NCBI GenBank assembly: GCA_017694275.1
Contig: JADINB010000031.1
Coordinates: 1-9,287, forward strand
DNA from: Candidatus Egerieousia excrementavium
GTDB taxonomy: Bacteria; Bacteroidota; Bacteroidia; Bacteroidales; UBA932
Direction: 5' to 3'
DNA length: 9,287 nt
Positions 1-6,829 of this stretch are shown here, piece after piece. A program made the translations under genes and the position numbers. The notes below the pieces were generated by a model, which was not told the DNA's origin, made no database searches, and saw only the letters and a list, made by a program, of their open reading frames with translations. Each line of letters opens with the position of its first letter. Within the stretch, counting starts at the first letter, position 1.

Positions 1-1174
1 TCGAAGCGAGCGAGAGTGAATCCTTTATCAATCCTTTCCTGTACTCGACCTCTGCCTCCTTGTAGTTATCCTTGTTGAAAAGCCTGTTGCCCTTTCTCAC
101 CTCGGAACGGTCTGTCTGAGCTGAAAGCTGCGAGGTGGCCAGCATGAAAACAAGTGCTGCCGAAAAGAGTTTCCTGCTCGATTTCAGGTTTCCTACAAAA
201 AACTCCAGGAGCATGAATACCAGCGCTATGCCAAAGAAATACATATATTGTTCGTTATAATCTTCAAAAACCTGTGACTCATATTGCTGGGCCTTCAGTT
301 CTTCCAGTTCGTCCAATATCGGATTCAGGCCAAACTCTGTTGCACCTGCACGCACATATGAGCCGTTCCCGGCTGCAGCCACTTCCTGAAGCGTAGACTC
401 GTCGAGCTTTGTAACCACGATATTGCCATCCTTGTCTCTGAGAAGCTCTCCGTTGTCACCAATTGGAATTGGCTTGCCCTCAGGAGTTCCCACTCCTATA
501 CAGAATACTCTTATTCCCTCTTCGGCGGCATTTGTTGCCGCTATTACAGGGTCCGCTTCATGATTCTCTCCGTCTGTAATCAGAATTATAGCCTTGTTGT
601 CGCTTCCCATCTGTCCTTGTGCGCTGAAACTGCGCATAGACATGTTTATAGCCTCGGCAAGGTCTGTACCCTGGTCGGGGATGGAACCCGGATCAATGGA
701 ATTGAGAAATATCTTTGCCGATACGTAATCGGAAGTTATGGGAAGCTGGACAAAAGAGCGGCCGGCAAAGATAACCAGGCCTATCCTGTCTCCCCTAAGT
801 TTGTCTACCAGTCTTGATATCGCAAGTTTGGCCCTCTCCAGGCGGTTTGGAGAGTAATCCTGTGCCAGCATGGAATTGGAGACGTCGAGAGCAATTATTA
901 TTTCAGAACCCTTGCGCTCGTTTTCCACCAGTTTGGCCCCCATCTGAGGTCTGGAAAGGCCTATTGCAAAAAAGACCCATGCAAGCGAAAAGAAGACCAT
1001 CCTCACCCATCCCTTATATCTGGAACGGAGAGGCATCAGTTTCTCCACCAGCGCAATATCTCCCAAAGCCTCCATCTTTTTCCTTCTGTTCCGCTTCAAC
1101 AGGAAGAGAAACATGAAAAAGAAAGGGACCAGAAGAAGTAACAACAAATATTGTGGTGCTGCAAAATATATCAT
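1..1174 (-). CDS. batB: BatB VWA-domain membrane protein fused to the start of a BatC-type TPR region (partial, runs off the left edge)
   Basis: Second VWA protein of the Bat (Bacteroides aerotolerance) operon, predicted to sit in the inner membrane with the VWA domain outside the cytoplasm. I translated 391 in-frame codons from the ATG at 1174 with no stop. Visible in order: TM helix at about 8-26, basic loop RNRRKK, TM helix 57-75, VWA domain about 90-285 with MIDAS motif DVSNS (D97) and ITDGEN near 199-204, and TM helix 310-328. Instead of ending there, it continues through LKSSRK and a second hydrophobic stretch (335-351, ending SQLSAQ like a signal peptide). The next segment, RKGNRLFNKDNYKEAEVEY, resembles the first TPR repeat of BatC. 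This supports a BatB-BatC fusion, although a lost stop codon is possible. The start is set by a good Shine-Dalgarno (AAAGGAG, 8-nt spacer), 16 nt after batA. The C-terminus lies outside the window. Confidence 0.88.
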   Translation of the reverse strand, partial: MIYFAAPQYLLLLLLVPFFFMFLFLLKRNRRKKMEALGDIALVEKLMPLRSRYKGWVRMVFFSLAWVFFAIGLSRPQMGAKLVENERKGSEIIIALDVSNSMLAQDYSPNRLERAKLAISRLVDKLRGDRIGLVIFAGRSFVQLPITSDYVSAKIFLNSIDPGSIPDQGTDLAEAINMSMRSFSAQGQMGSDNKAIILITDGENHEADPVIAATNAAEEGIRVFCIGVGTPEGKPIPIGDNGELLRDKDGNIVVTKLDESTLQEVAAAGNGSYVRAGATEFGLNPILDELEELKAQQYESQVFEDYNEQYMYFFGIALVFMLLEFFVGNLKSSRKLFSAALVFMLATSQLSAQTDRSEVRKGNRLFNKDNYKEAEVEYRKGLIKDSLSLAS

Positions 1175-1182
1175 AACCGCTT

Positions 1183-1189
1183 CTCCTTT
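1183..1189 (-). promoter_or_regulatory. Shine-Dalgarno of batB
   Basis: On the minus strand AAAGGAG lies 8 nt upstream of the batB ATG at 1174, immediately behind the batA stop codon. It fixes the batB start and fits re-initiation or coupled translation in the operon. Confidence 0.6.
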
Positions 1190-1190
1190 G

Positions 1191-2180
1191 TCAATCGGGC
1201 AACTGCCTTATAACGAAAAACCTCAACGCCATCTCCAGCAGAATCGCACACAGCGCGATGAGGGCAAACCGCATAAAGAGTTCCTTGTATATGGGAAAAG
1301 AGTCTACCATTGTCTTGCTCTTCTCCATCTTGTTGATTTCTCCATAAATCTCCAGAAGCTTTGAATTGTCAGTGGCCCTGAAATACTCACCTCCCGTCTC
1401 CTCGGCTATGTTCTGCAGAAGCGGCTCGTCTATCTCAACCTTCATCTGCTGCAATTCCACGCCAAAGGGAGTCATTACCGGATACGGGGCCGTACCCATA
1501 GCTCCTACACCAATGGTATAGACCCTTATGCCGTATGTCTTGGCTATCTCCACTGCCATTTGCGGAGAGATTTCACCGGCGTTGTTCACTCCATCGGTCA
1601 GCAGTATCACGACACGGCTCTTTGCCTGCGAATCCTTCAGGCGCGCCACCGCAGTCGTAAGGCCGTTCCCTATTGCTGTCCCGTCATCTATCAGGCCGCA
1701 CTCTATCTCCTTTACAAGATTTATGAGCGTTGCCCTGTCGGTAGTAAGCGGAGACTGGGTATAACTTTCTCCTGCAAAGACAACCACGCCTATCCTGTCT
1801 GTCGGGCGTTCGGCAATAAACTGAATGGCAATCTCTTTTGCCGCATTTATACGGTCTGGGGTAAAATCCCGCGCCAGCATGCTTGTCGAAACGTCGAGTG
1901 CAAGAATTATGTCTATACCCTCGGTATCTATTCTCTCATATACCGATGAAGACCTGGGACGGGCTATCGCCACCACTATTGCCGAAATGGCTATAATCCT
2001 GAGCACAAACGGAACATGACGAGTATACCGTTTTATTCCGCTCCCCCTGGCGCTCCACGGGACAATCGTGGAAACAGTAAAGTAAGGATTCTTTCCAGAC
2101 AGCTCCCGGTACAGGTAAAAAAGAATCAGCAGAACCGGGAGTGCCAGAAGCCATAATAATTTTGGATATTCGAAAAACAT
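1191..2180 (-). CDS. batA: BatA, VWA-domain membrane protein (aerotolerance operon)
   Basis: Inner-membrane protein of 329 residues, the usual BatA size. Layout: TM helix about 7-24, TM helix about 54-73, VWA domain 88-290, TM helix 303-324 and a short tail ending RQLPD. The MIDAS metal site is complete: DVSTS (D96-S100), a Thr at 168 in DDGTAI and LLTDG with D196. In the family the VWA domain is thought to mediate metal-dependent protein contacts, with the neighbouring MoxR ATPase acting as a chaperone. Its molecular role is not settled; the name comes from oxygen-tolerance phenotypes in Bacteroides. An in-frame GTG lies one codon upstream at 2183. I chose the ATG at 2180 because AGGAGG is 7 nt before it. 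The ATG overlaps the upstream gene's TGA by one base, so translation is probably coupled. Confidence 0.93.
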   Translation of the reverse strand: MFFEYPKLLWLLALPVLLILFYLYRELSGKNPYFTVSTIVPWSARGSGIKRYTRHVPFVLRIIAISAIVVAIARPRSSSVYERIDTEGIDIILALDVSTSMLARDFTPDRINAAKEIAIQFIAERPTDRIGVVVFAGESYTQSPLTTDRATLINLVKEIECGLIDDGTAIGNGLTTAVARLKDSQAKSRVVILLTDGVNNAGEISPQMAVEIAKTYGIRVYTIGVGAMGTAPYPVMTPFGVELQQMKVEIDEPLLQNIAEETGGEYFRATDNSKLLEIYGEINKMEKSKTMVDSFPIYKELFMRFALIALCAILLEMALRFFVIRQLPD

Positions 2181-3166
2181 CACTTAACCTCCTTTTCCTG
2201 CTCCAGTTCCTGCATGAAGGTCGAATTTACGAATCTCACAGCCTTTGGAACAGCCTCCTCGTTTGCAGCCGTATCGGGAGAGAATTTTGCAAATTTCACC
2301 AGATCAGCCGTCTTGAGCAATTCATCCAACTCTTCATAAGGCCTTGCCTCTATCTGTTTGTCCTTCAAAGATTCAAGAATCTCGGCAGATGTCATCTCCA
2401 TGGCACCTACGCCATACCTTTTCTGGATATATTCACGCAGGGCATCCGTTATCCCTGTATAATACTGCTTTTCCTTGCCGCTCTGCCACAACTTTTCGCT
2501 CCGTATTTTGTCGAGTTTGCGCAGAGCCACGATATGCGGAGGATCCTGTACCAACGGGCGGCCGAAGAAATCTTTATGTTCGCGTCTGTACCTTATATAT
2601 CTTATAACAAGGAATACAGCCGCCACAACCGCGGCAACTATCAGAATATATAATACTATTTCTTTAAATGTCAATGGATAACGCACATTGCCCTTTATAT
2701 CCTTAATCTGGTACTGCGCCGTATCTATCTGTAATGTCCCGACCGTCAGAAGCGGGCTTTCAACACCGAGCGTATCGGCGCCGCCGTCACCTGCCACAAC
2801 CAGAAGCGGCTGCGGCAGCCGGTAGGCCCCGCTGTCGAAACTTGTAAGCAGGATCTTTGCATTCAGCAGGCATTTGCCTCCTTTCAGGGAAACCGTATCG
2901 AGCACGAAATCCGAAACGGCCTCGACCTTTGCTCCTGTTGTATCGAGCTGAAGCGTGGCTGAGTAGGGCAATATCAGAACCGTATCGCCCGCATCGGTCT
3001 CAAGCTCAAGATTCCAGACAGTCTGGTCGCCTATAAGAATGGAATCGCGCGAAAGAGACGAACTCTTGACCAGACCATCGGCAGCCCCTGCCGCAAAGGC
3101 GGCCCTGCAAGAGAGAAGCACCGCCGCAATCAGAAAAAACCGAACTCTCATTTTTGCCATTCCCAT
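2180..3166 (-). CDS. BatD/DUF4381-like single-TM envelope protein of the Bat operon
   Basis: 328 residues from the ATG at 3166. It begins with a signal sequence (MRVRFFLIAAVLLS, then CRAAFA). Both an AxA-type cleavage site and an imperfect lipobox (LLSC, Cys20) can be read, so lipidation is undecided. A beta-rich, presumably periplasmic region (about 30-165) follows, then a TM helix at about 169-191, a basic stop-transfer segment (RYIRYRREHK) and a roughly 130-residue cytoplasmic helical tail with LRKLDKIRSEKLW, YYTGITDALREYIQKRYG and LVKFAKFSP. That tail and its position between DUF58 and BatA match the DUF4381/BatD-type proteins of these operons; I infer the family from layout and context, not a precise motif. 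ATGs at 3160 and 3151 are alternative starts, since no clear Shine-Dalgarno precedes 3166. The gap to the DUF58 stop is 2 nt, and the stop overlaps batA. Confidence 0.75.
   Translation of the reverse strand: MGMAKMRVRFFLIAAVLLSCRAAFAAGAADGLVKSSSLSRDSILIGDQTVWNLELETDAGDTVLILPYSATLQLDTTGAKVEAVSDFVLDTVSLKGGKCLLNAKILLTSFDSGAYRLPQPLLVVAGDGGADTLGVESPLLTVGTLQIDTAQYQIKDIKGNVRYPLTFKEIVLYILIVAAVVAAVFLVIRYIRYRREHKDFFGRPLVQDPPHIVALRKLDKIRSEKLWQSGKEKQYYTGITDALREYIQKRYGVGAMEMTSAEILESLKDKQIEARPYEELDELLKTADLVKFAKFSPDTAANEEAVPKAVRFVNSTFMQELEQEKEVK
2188..2193 (-). promoter_or_regulatory. Shine-Dalgarno of batA
   Basis: Minus-strand AGGAGG within the last codons of the upstream gene, 7 nt from the ATG at 2180 but only 4 nt from the GTG at 2183. 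The spacing favours the ATG. Confidence 0.65.
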
Positions 3167-3168
3167 AT

Positions 3169-4047
3169 CTATTTGCTTTTAAACAGAGATATTAGCCCCT
3201 TTACATAATCCTGGTCTGTGCCTATGCTTACACAGTCTACCTTGAATTTCCTGAACAGTTTTTCTGCCTTTTCGCAAACTCCTGTACTCCACGTATCGTA
3301 ATATGCCCTCAGCGAGCGGCTCGAGGTATCGACCCATCTCTCTTCACCGCTCTCGGCATCCTTTACCCTTATCAGCCCGACATTCGGGATATGCCTTTCA
3401 CGCTCGTCGTAAATGTTTATTACCGAAAGGTCGTGGCGGTTTACCGCAATTTTCAGGGCCTCTTCATAATTCGGGTTACTGTTGCTGTCTACGTCGAGCA
3501 AGTCGCTGAGAAGAAAGGCATTGCATTTCTTCTTTACTGCATTTGTAAGAAAACGCAGTGCCTCTGAAATATTTGTCCCGTTACCCGCAGGCTTGAATTC
3601 CAGAAGCTCTCTCAGAATCCGGAGCAGATGAGTACGCCCTTTTTTGGGAGGAATGAACTTCTCGACCTTTGAAGAGAAAAAGAGCGCCCCCACCTTGTCG
3701 TTGTTTATGGAAGCTGAAAACGAAAGTACGGCCGCCACTTCGGCTGCAAGTTCCCTTTTGGTCTTTACCGAGGTACCGAATATTCCCGAGGGGCTCACAT
3801 CTACAAGCAACACTACCGTCATCTCCCTCTCCTCCTCGAATATCTTTATGTACGGAGAGCGCAGCCTGGCTGTAACATTCCAGTCCATATTGCGTACGTC
3901 ATCTCCAAACTGATATTCGCGTACTTCGCTGAAAGCCATACCGCGGCCCTTGAACGCCGAATGGTACTCTCCAGCAAATATCTGATGGGAAAGAGACTTT
4001 GTCTTAATCTCGATTTTCCGTATCTTCTTCAAGAGTTCGTTTTCCAT
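3169..4047 (-). CDS. DUF58 domain-containing protein (VWA-like, MoxR partner)
   Basis: 292-residue soluble protein, no signal peptide or TM helix seen. The DUF58 signature is very clear at 34-74: GRGMAFSEVREYQFGDD, then VRNMDWNVTARLRSPYIKIF and EEERE. A VWA-like fold follows, with DVSPSG (D83) in the MIDAS position and a later LLSDLLDVDS strand. Proteins of this family nearly always sit beside a MoxR ATPase, as here (26 nt downstream of moxR), and are believed to be its partner or substrate adaptor; the biochemical role is not established. The ATG at 4047 has AAGGAG 7 nt upstream, which supports the start. Confidence 0.93.
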   Translation of the reverse strand: MENELLKKIRKIEIKTKSLSHQIFAGEYHSAFKGRGMAFSEVREYQFGDDVRNMDWNVTARLRSPYIKIFEEEREMTVVLLVDVSPSGIFGTSVKTKRELAAEVAAVLSFSASINNDKVGALFFSSKVEKFIPPKKGRTHLLRILRELLEFKPAGNGTNISEALRFLTNAVKKKCNAFLLSDLLDVDSNSNPNYEEALKIAVNRHDLSVINIYDERERHIPNVGLIRVKDAESGEERWVDTSSRSLRAYYDTWSTGVCEKAEKLFRKFKVDCVSIGTDQDYVKGLISLFKSK

Positions 4048-4073
4048 GACTGCACTCCTTCTGCCGTTATCTG

Positions 4074-5066
4074 CTACGGAACTTCAACCGTATTAATTAT
4101 CTCTGTTATTATGTTCTCAGTTGTAACGTTCTCGGCTTCCGCTTCATATGTAAGACCTATCCTGTGGCGCAACACTTCGTAGCATACAGCCCTCACATCT
4201 TCCGGAATCACATATCCCCTGCGCTTGATAAAGGCATAGGCCTTTGAAGCCATTGCAAGGCTTATACTTGCACGCGGAGATGCTCCGTACTGGATAAGAT
4301 CCTTGAGCTTGCCCAGCGCATAGTCTTCCGGCGTTCTGGTAGCGTAAACTATATCTACTATGTAACGCTCAATCTTCTCGTCCATATATACATCCTTTAC
4401 CACGCTGCGGGCCCTGATTATGTCTTCCGGCTTGAGTACCGCAGAGGCCTTGGGGAAAGAACCGCCGTTATGCATCTTTATAATCTGCTTCTCCTCCTCT
4501 TTCTTGGGATAGTTCACCACAACCTTGAGCATGAACCTGTCGACCTGCGCTTCGGGAAGAGGATAAGTACCCTCCTGCTCTACCGGGTTCTGGGTTGCCA
4601 TTACAAGGAAAGGTTCGGGAAGCTTGTATGTGTTGTCGCCTATGGTCACCTGCCGCTCCTGCATTGCCTCAAGAAGTGCAGACTGCACTTTTGCCGGAGA
4701 ACGGTTTATCTCATCGGCAAGAACAAAGTTGGCAAATACCGGGCCCAGCTTTACCTGGAACTGCTCGCTCTTCTGACTGTAAATCATTGTACCGACAACA
4801 TCTGCAGGCAGCAAGTCCGGCGTAAACTGAATACGGCTGAACTTAGCCTCCACAATGTTAGCAAGCGTATTTATAGCCAATGTCTTGGCCAAACCGGGCA
4901 TACCTTCGAGCAGGATATGTCCGTCTGCAAGGAGACCTATCAGCAAATTCTCCACAAGATGCTTCTGCCCTACTATCACCTTGTTCATCTCCATAGTGAT
5001 AATATCTACAAAAGCGCTCTCCTTCTGAATCCTTTCGTTAAGTTCCTTAATGTTTACCGTTTCCAT
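4074..5066 (-). CDS. moxR: MoxR family AAA+ ATPase
   Basis: 330 residues, the usual length, cytoplasmic. Motifs in order: VGQ near 32-34, Walker A GMPGLAKT (55-62), the MoxR-specific FTPDLLPADV (81-90), Walker B FVLADEINRSPAK (D118, E119), sensor-1 region MATQNP (156-161) and PEAQVDRF with Arg177. The C-terminal lid domain contains the GASPRAS segment. MoxR proteins are chaperone-like ATPases that work with neighbouring VWA proteins, here DUF58, BatA and BatB. First gene of the minus-strand operon. The leader is A/T-rich with no strong Shine-Dalgarno, which is common in Bacteroidota. I found no convincing TAnnTTTG -7 element for it; the promoter may lie inside divergent truA. Confidence 0.96.
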   Translation of the reverse strand: METVNIKELNERIQKESAFVDIITMEMNKVIVGQKHLVENLLIGLLADGHILLEGMPGLAKTLAINTLANIVEAKFSRIQFTPDLLPADVVGTMIYSQKSEQFQVKLGPVFANFVLADEINRSPAKVQSALLEAMQERQVTIGDNTYKLPEPFLVMATQNPVEQEGTYPLPEAQVDRFMLKVVVNYPKKEEEKQIIKMHNGGSFPKASAVLKPEDIIRARSVVKDVYMDEKIERYIVDIVYATRTPEDYALGKLKDLIQYGASPRASISLAMASKAYAFIKRRGYVIPEDVRAVCYEVLRHRIGLTYEAEAENVTTENIITEIINTVEVP

Positions 5067-5088
5067 ATCTATTATTGTTATTATTTCT

Positions 5089-5096
5089 TACCTTTG
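5089..5096 (+). promoter_or_regulatory. Bacteroidota -7 promoter element of truA
   Basis: TACCTTTG exactly matches the TAnnTTTG -7 consensus of the Bacteroidota primary sigma factor and lies 24 nt before the truA ATG, predicting a leader of roughly 20 nt. No good -33 TTTG was seen, so the site rests on the -7 match and position. Confidence 0.5.
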
Positions 5097-5120
5097 CGCC
5101 ACAACCGGGCCGCATACCCC

Positions 5121-5894
5121 ATGAGATATTTCATAACCCTATCATACGACGGCGCCCCTTTCAGCGGGTGGCAAATTCAGGAAAATGCAAACAGCGTGCA
5201 ACATGAAATACAAAAGGCACTCGGCATTCTTCTCAGGGAACCTGTAACTGTCACAGGTGCGGGAAGAACAGATGCCGGAGTAAATGCAATCGGATATGTA
5301 GCACACTTTGACTCCAAAAACATTTTGAAAAATTGCCCGCAATTATGCTACAAATTAAATGCCATTCTGCCCAATGAAATATGCGTCCACGAAATTTTCC
5401 AGATGCCCGGCAACGCACACGCCAGGTTCGATGCTACAAGCAGATGCTATAAGTATTATATACACACCCGGAAAGATCCTTTCTGCGCCAGATATTCCTG
5501 TCTTACAAAGGAAAAACCAGACATTGCAGCCATGAACAGGGCTGCCGGGCATCTGCTCGGAGTTCACGATTTCAGCTGCTTTGAAAAGCTGAACGGAGGA
5601 AACAAGACCTCAATATGCAACGTAATGGAAGCAGGCTGGGAGCAGATAGACAGTCACCGTTATCTCTTTACCATACGGGCCAACCGTTTTCTGAGAAACA
5701 TGGTACGGGCAATAGTCGGCTCGCTTCTGGAAGTGGGCTACGGCAAGCGGCAGCCTGAGTGGATAGCCGAAATAATGGAGATGAAAGAACGCGGAAAGGC
5801 CGGGCAGTCTGTACCGGGCAACGCTCTTTTTCTTGCAGAGATTACATACCCGTATCCGTTGAAACAGCAGCCGGAGGCTTCGGACCGCCAATAA
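5121..5894 (+). CDS. truA: tRNA pseudouridine(38-40) synthase TruA
   Basis: 257 residues, normal for TruA. It converts uridines 38-40 of tRNA anticodon stems to pseudouridine in the cytoplasm. Evidence: N-terminal RYFITLSYDGAPFSGWQIQ, catalytic loop GAGRTDAGVNA with the nucleophile Asp51, a central RFDATSRCYKYYIHTRKDPF and the C-terminal RFLRNMVRAIVGSLLEVG. The catalytic loop has Asn55 where many bacterial TruA proteins have His (GVHA), a mild variation. The frame stays open upstream across the antisense of moxR, but homology begins at MRYF and the -7 element at 5089 leaves no room for a longer protein. Divergent from the Bat operon. The last 8 or so residues (QPEASDRQ) look like an unconserved tail. 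Confidence 0.96.
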   Translation: MRYFITLSYDGAPFSGWQIQENANSVQHEIQKALGILLREPVTVTGAGRTDAGVNAIGYVAHFDSKNILKNCPQLCYKLNAILPNEICVHEIFQMPGNAHARFDATSRCYKYYIHTRKDPFCARYSCLTKEKPDIAAMNRAAGHLLGVHDFSCFEKLNGGNKTSICNVMEAGWEQIDSHRYLFTIRANRFLRNMVRAIVGSLLEVGYGKRQPEWIAEIMEMKERGKAGQSVPGNALFLAEITYPYPLKQQPEASDRQ

Positions 5895-5938
5895 CCGCAT
5901 CTCAATTCCCGCCATACCGGCCCTTTTACAATACGCAT

Positions 5939-5974
5939 GGGGCTGTGTCAAAATGAATGTTTTGATGCAGCCCC
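5939..5974. repeat. 15-bp stem-loop at the start of repeat copy 1
   Basis: GGGGCTGTGTCAAAA (5939-5953) and TTTTGATGCAGCCCC (5960-5974) pair fully as RNA if two adjacent G-U wobbles are allowed, around a 6-base loop TGAATG. In this copy the flanking AT/AT adds two pairs. No T-run follows on either strand, so it is not a standard intrinsic terminator, though it may still end or stabilise the truA transcript. Confidence 0.75.
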
Positions 5975-6019
5975 ATTAAGGTGTGTAAGAATTAGCAAAA
6001 TGCAAGGTATTGAGGATGA

Positions 6020-6056
6020 GGGCTACAGGAGTTTACTGGAGTAAATGACTTAGCCC
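6020..6056. repeat. Second stem-loop inside the repeat element
   Basis: GGGCTA (6020-6025) pairs with TAGCCC (6051-6056). Inside it TTTACT (6032-6037) pairs with AGTAAA (6040-6045) around GG. Together they form a bulged hairpin in the middle of the element. Confidence 0.5.
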
Positions 6057-6129
6057 GAGTTCCGAAAATAACGCAGCAGTTTGCAATTATGACACACCGT
6101 CACCGCTTTATAATTTCATCGCTGGCAAA

Positions 6130-6156
6130 GTTATCTTAACTTGAACTTCAGATAAC
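6130..6156. promoter_or_regulatory. 27-bp imperfect palindrome upstream of the recombinase (candidate recombinase site or operator)
   Basis: Outer arms GTTATCT (6130-6136) and AGATAAC (6150-6156) are perfect inverted repeats. Extending inward, 11 of 13 positions per half are symmetric around G6143. Its length resembles the dimer site of a small serine recombinase, and it ends 19 nt before the recombinase ATG. Function is inferred; no second copy was found by eye in this window. Confidence 0.5.
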
Positions 6157-6176
6157 CCATATAAAAGTTCAAGTTA
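6137..6176. repeat. 12-bp perfect inverted repeat abutting the recombinase start codon
   Basis: TAACTTGAACTT (6137-6148) is perfectly complementary to AAGTTCAAGTTA (6165-6176), separated by 16 nt. The right arm includes the A of the recombinase ATG. The left arm is the loop of the 6130-6156 palindrome, so the two structures compete or could form a pseudoknot in RNA. Confidence 0.65.
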
Positions 6177-6829
6177 TGATATACGGCTACATAAGAGTCA
6201 GCACAGACAAGCAGACTGTGGAAAACCAGAAATTCGAGATTAACGAATATTGCAAGAGAAACAATCTGAAAATCAACGGGTATATTCAGGAGACCATAAG
6301 CGGAAACAAGACCTACCGCAAGCGCGAACTTGGCAAGCTGCTCTACAAGGTACAGTCAGACGACCTGATTATCTGCGCAGAACTCTCGCGTCTGGGAAGA
6401 AACCTCTTCATGATAATGGAAATTCTCAACATCTGCATGTCAAAAGGATGCAGGGTCTGGACAATAAAGGACAATTACAAACTTGGAGACGACATACAGA
6501 GCAAGGTGCTGGCCTTCGCTTTCGGGCTCTCCGCGGAAATAGAACGCAACCTCATAAGCCAGAGAACAAAGGAGGCGCTTGCCAGAATAAAGTCTGAAGG
6601 AAAGAGTATAGGCCGCAGGCAGGGAAGCAAAAACAAATTCTCCAAACTTAGCGGAAAGGCCAAAATAATAAACCGGATGCTCGACGAGGGGTTTACCGTT
6701 TCACAGATATCGCTCAAGATTCTGGTCCACAGAAGCACAATCTACAAATATCTCAAGGAGGCAGGATACAATATAAATGAAAAACAATTACATTTACGGC
6801 AAAAAGTTAGTTCATCATCACGAATATGA
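6176..6829 (+). CDS. Mpi-family serine recombinase (DNA invertase, resolvase-type)
   Basis: 217-residue site-specific recombinase. The N-terminal catalytic domain (1 to about 135) has IRVSTDKQ with nucleophile Ser9 and Arg7, AELSRLGRNLF with Arg72 and Arg75, and WTIKDNYKLGDDIQSK. The dimerisation helix region is FAFGLSAEIERNLISQRTKE (114-133). A basic linker (GRRQGSKNK) leads to a helix-turn-helix of Hin/resolvase type at about 164-195 (DEGFTVSQISL...HRSTIYKYLKEAG). The sequence closely recalls the Bacteroides Mpi 'master DNA invertase' group, which flips many phase-variable promoters, but this assignment is from memory of the family. Start ATG at 6176 directly abuts a 12-bp inverted repeat; no strong Shine-Dalgarno or consensus promoter is seen. 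Its last 4 nt overlap the following gene (ATGA). The C-terminal tail after about residue 200 is unconserved-looking. Codon use (ATA, AGA) resembles the neighbours. Confidence 0.93.
   Translation: MIYGYIRVSTDKQTVENQKFEINEYCKRNNLKINGYIQETISGNKTYRKRELGKLLYKVQSDDLIICAELSRLGRNLFMIMEILNICMSKGCRVWTIKDNYKLGDDIQSKVLAFAFGLSAEIERNLISQRTKEALARIKSEGKSIGRRQGSKNKFSKLSGKAKIINRMLDEGFTVSQISLKILVHRSTIYKYLKEAGYNINEKQLHLRQKVSSSSRI

Larger units (their letters stand above)
5939..6098 (+). repeat. Structured repeat element, copy 1 (about 160 bp, MITE-like); first 73 bp recur at 9215
   Basis: Begins GGGGCTGTGTCAAAAT and appears to end ATTATGACACACC. The reverse complement of that end (GGTGTGTCATAAT) matches the inner start GCTGTGTCAAAAT at 11 of 13 positions, giving terminal-inverted-repeat-like ends. 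Positions 5939-6011 match 9215-9287 at 72 of 73 bases (T at 6008, C at 9284), so at least this part is a true repeat. The right boundary is inferred from the inverted ends only. The minus strand has a roughly 33-codon open stretch ending in TAA at about 5993 with no start, possibly a gene remnant. The GGGGCTGTGTCAAAA end recalls insertion-sequence ends common in Bacteroidales, but I cannot assign a named element. Confidence 0.7.

Noticed and set aside
122..145. Separate batC start at the ATG at 145 within the reading frame
   Set aside because: It would leave a signal peptide that is too short, and no Shine-Dalgarno or stop codon separates it from batB.
4470..5120. Open frame continuing upstream of the truA ATG
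   Set aside because: It is antisense to moxR, has no recognisable domain, and TruA homology starts at the ATG at 5121 behind a promoter element.
5172..5179. Minus-strand TGAATTTG as the moxR promoter
   Set aside because: One mismatch to TAnnTTTG, inside truA about 105 bp from the start, with no clear -33 element; too weak to list.
5939..5974. Rho-independent terminator for truA
   Set aside because: The stem is strong but neither side is followed by a T-run, and the same hairpin recurs at 9215 as part of the repeat.
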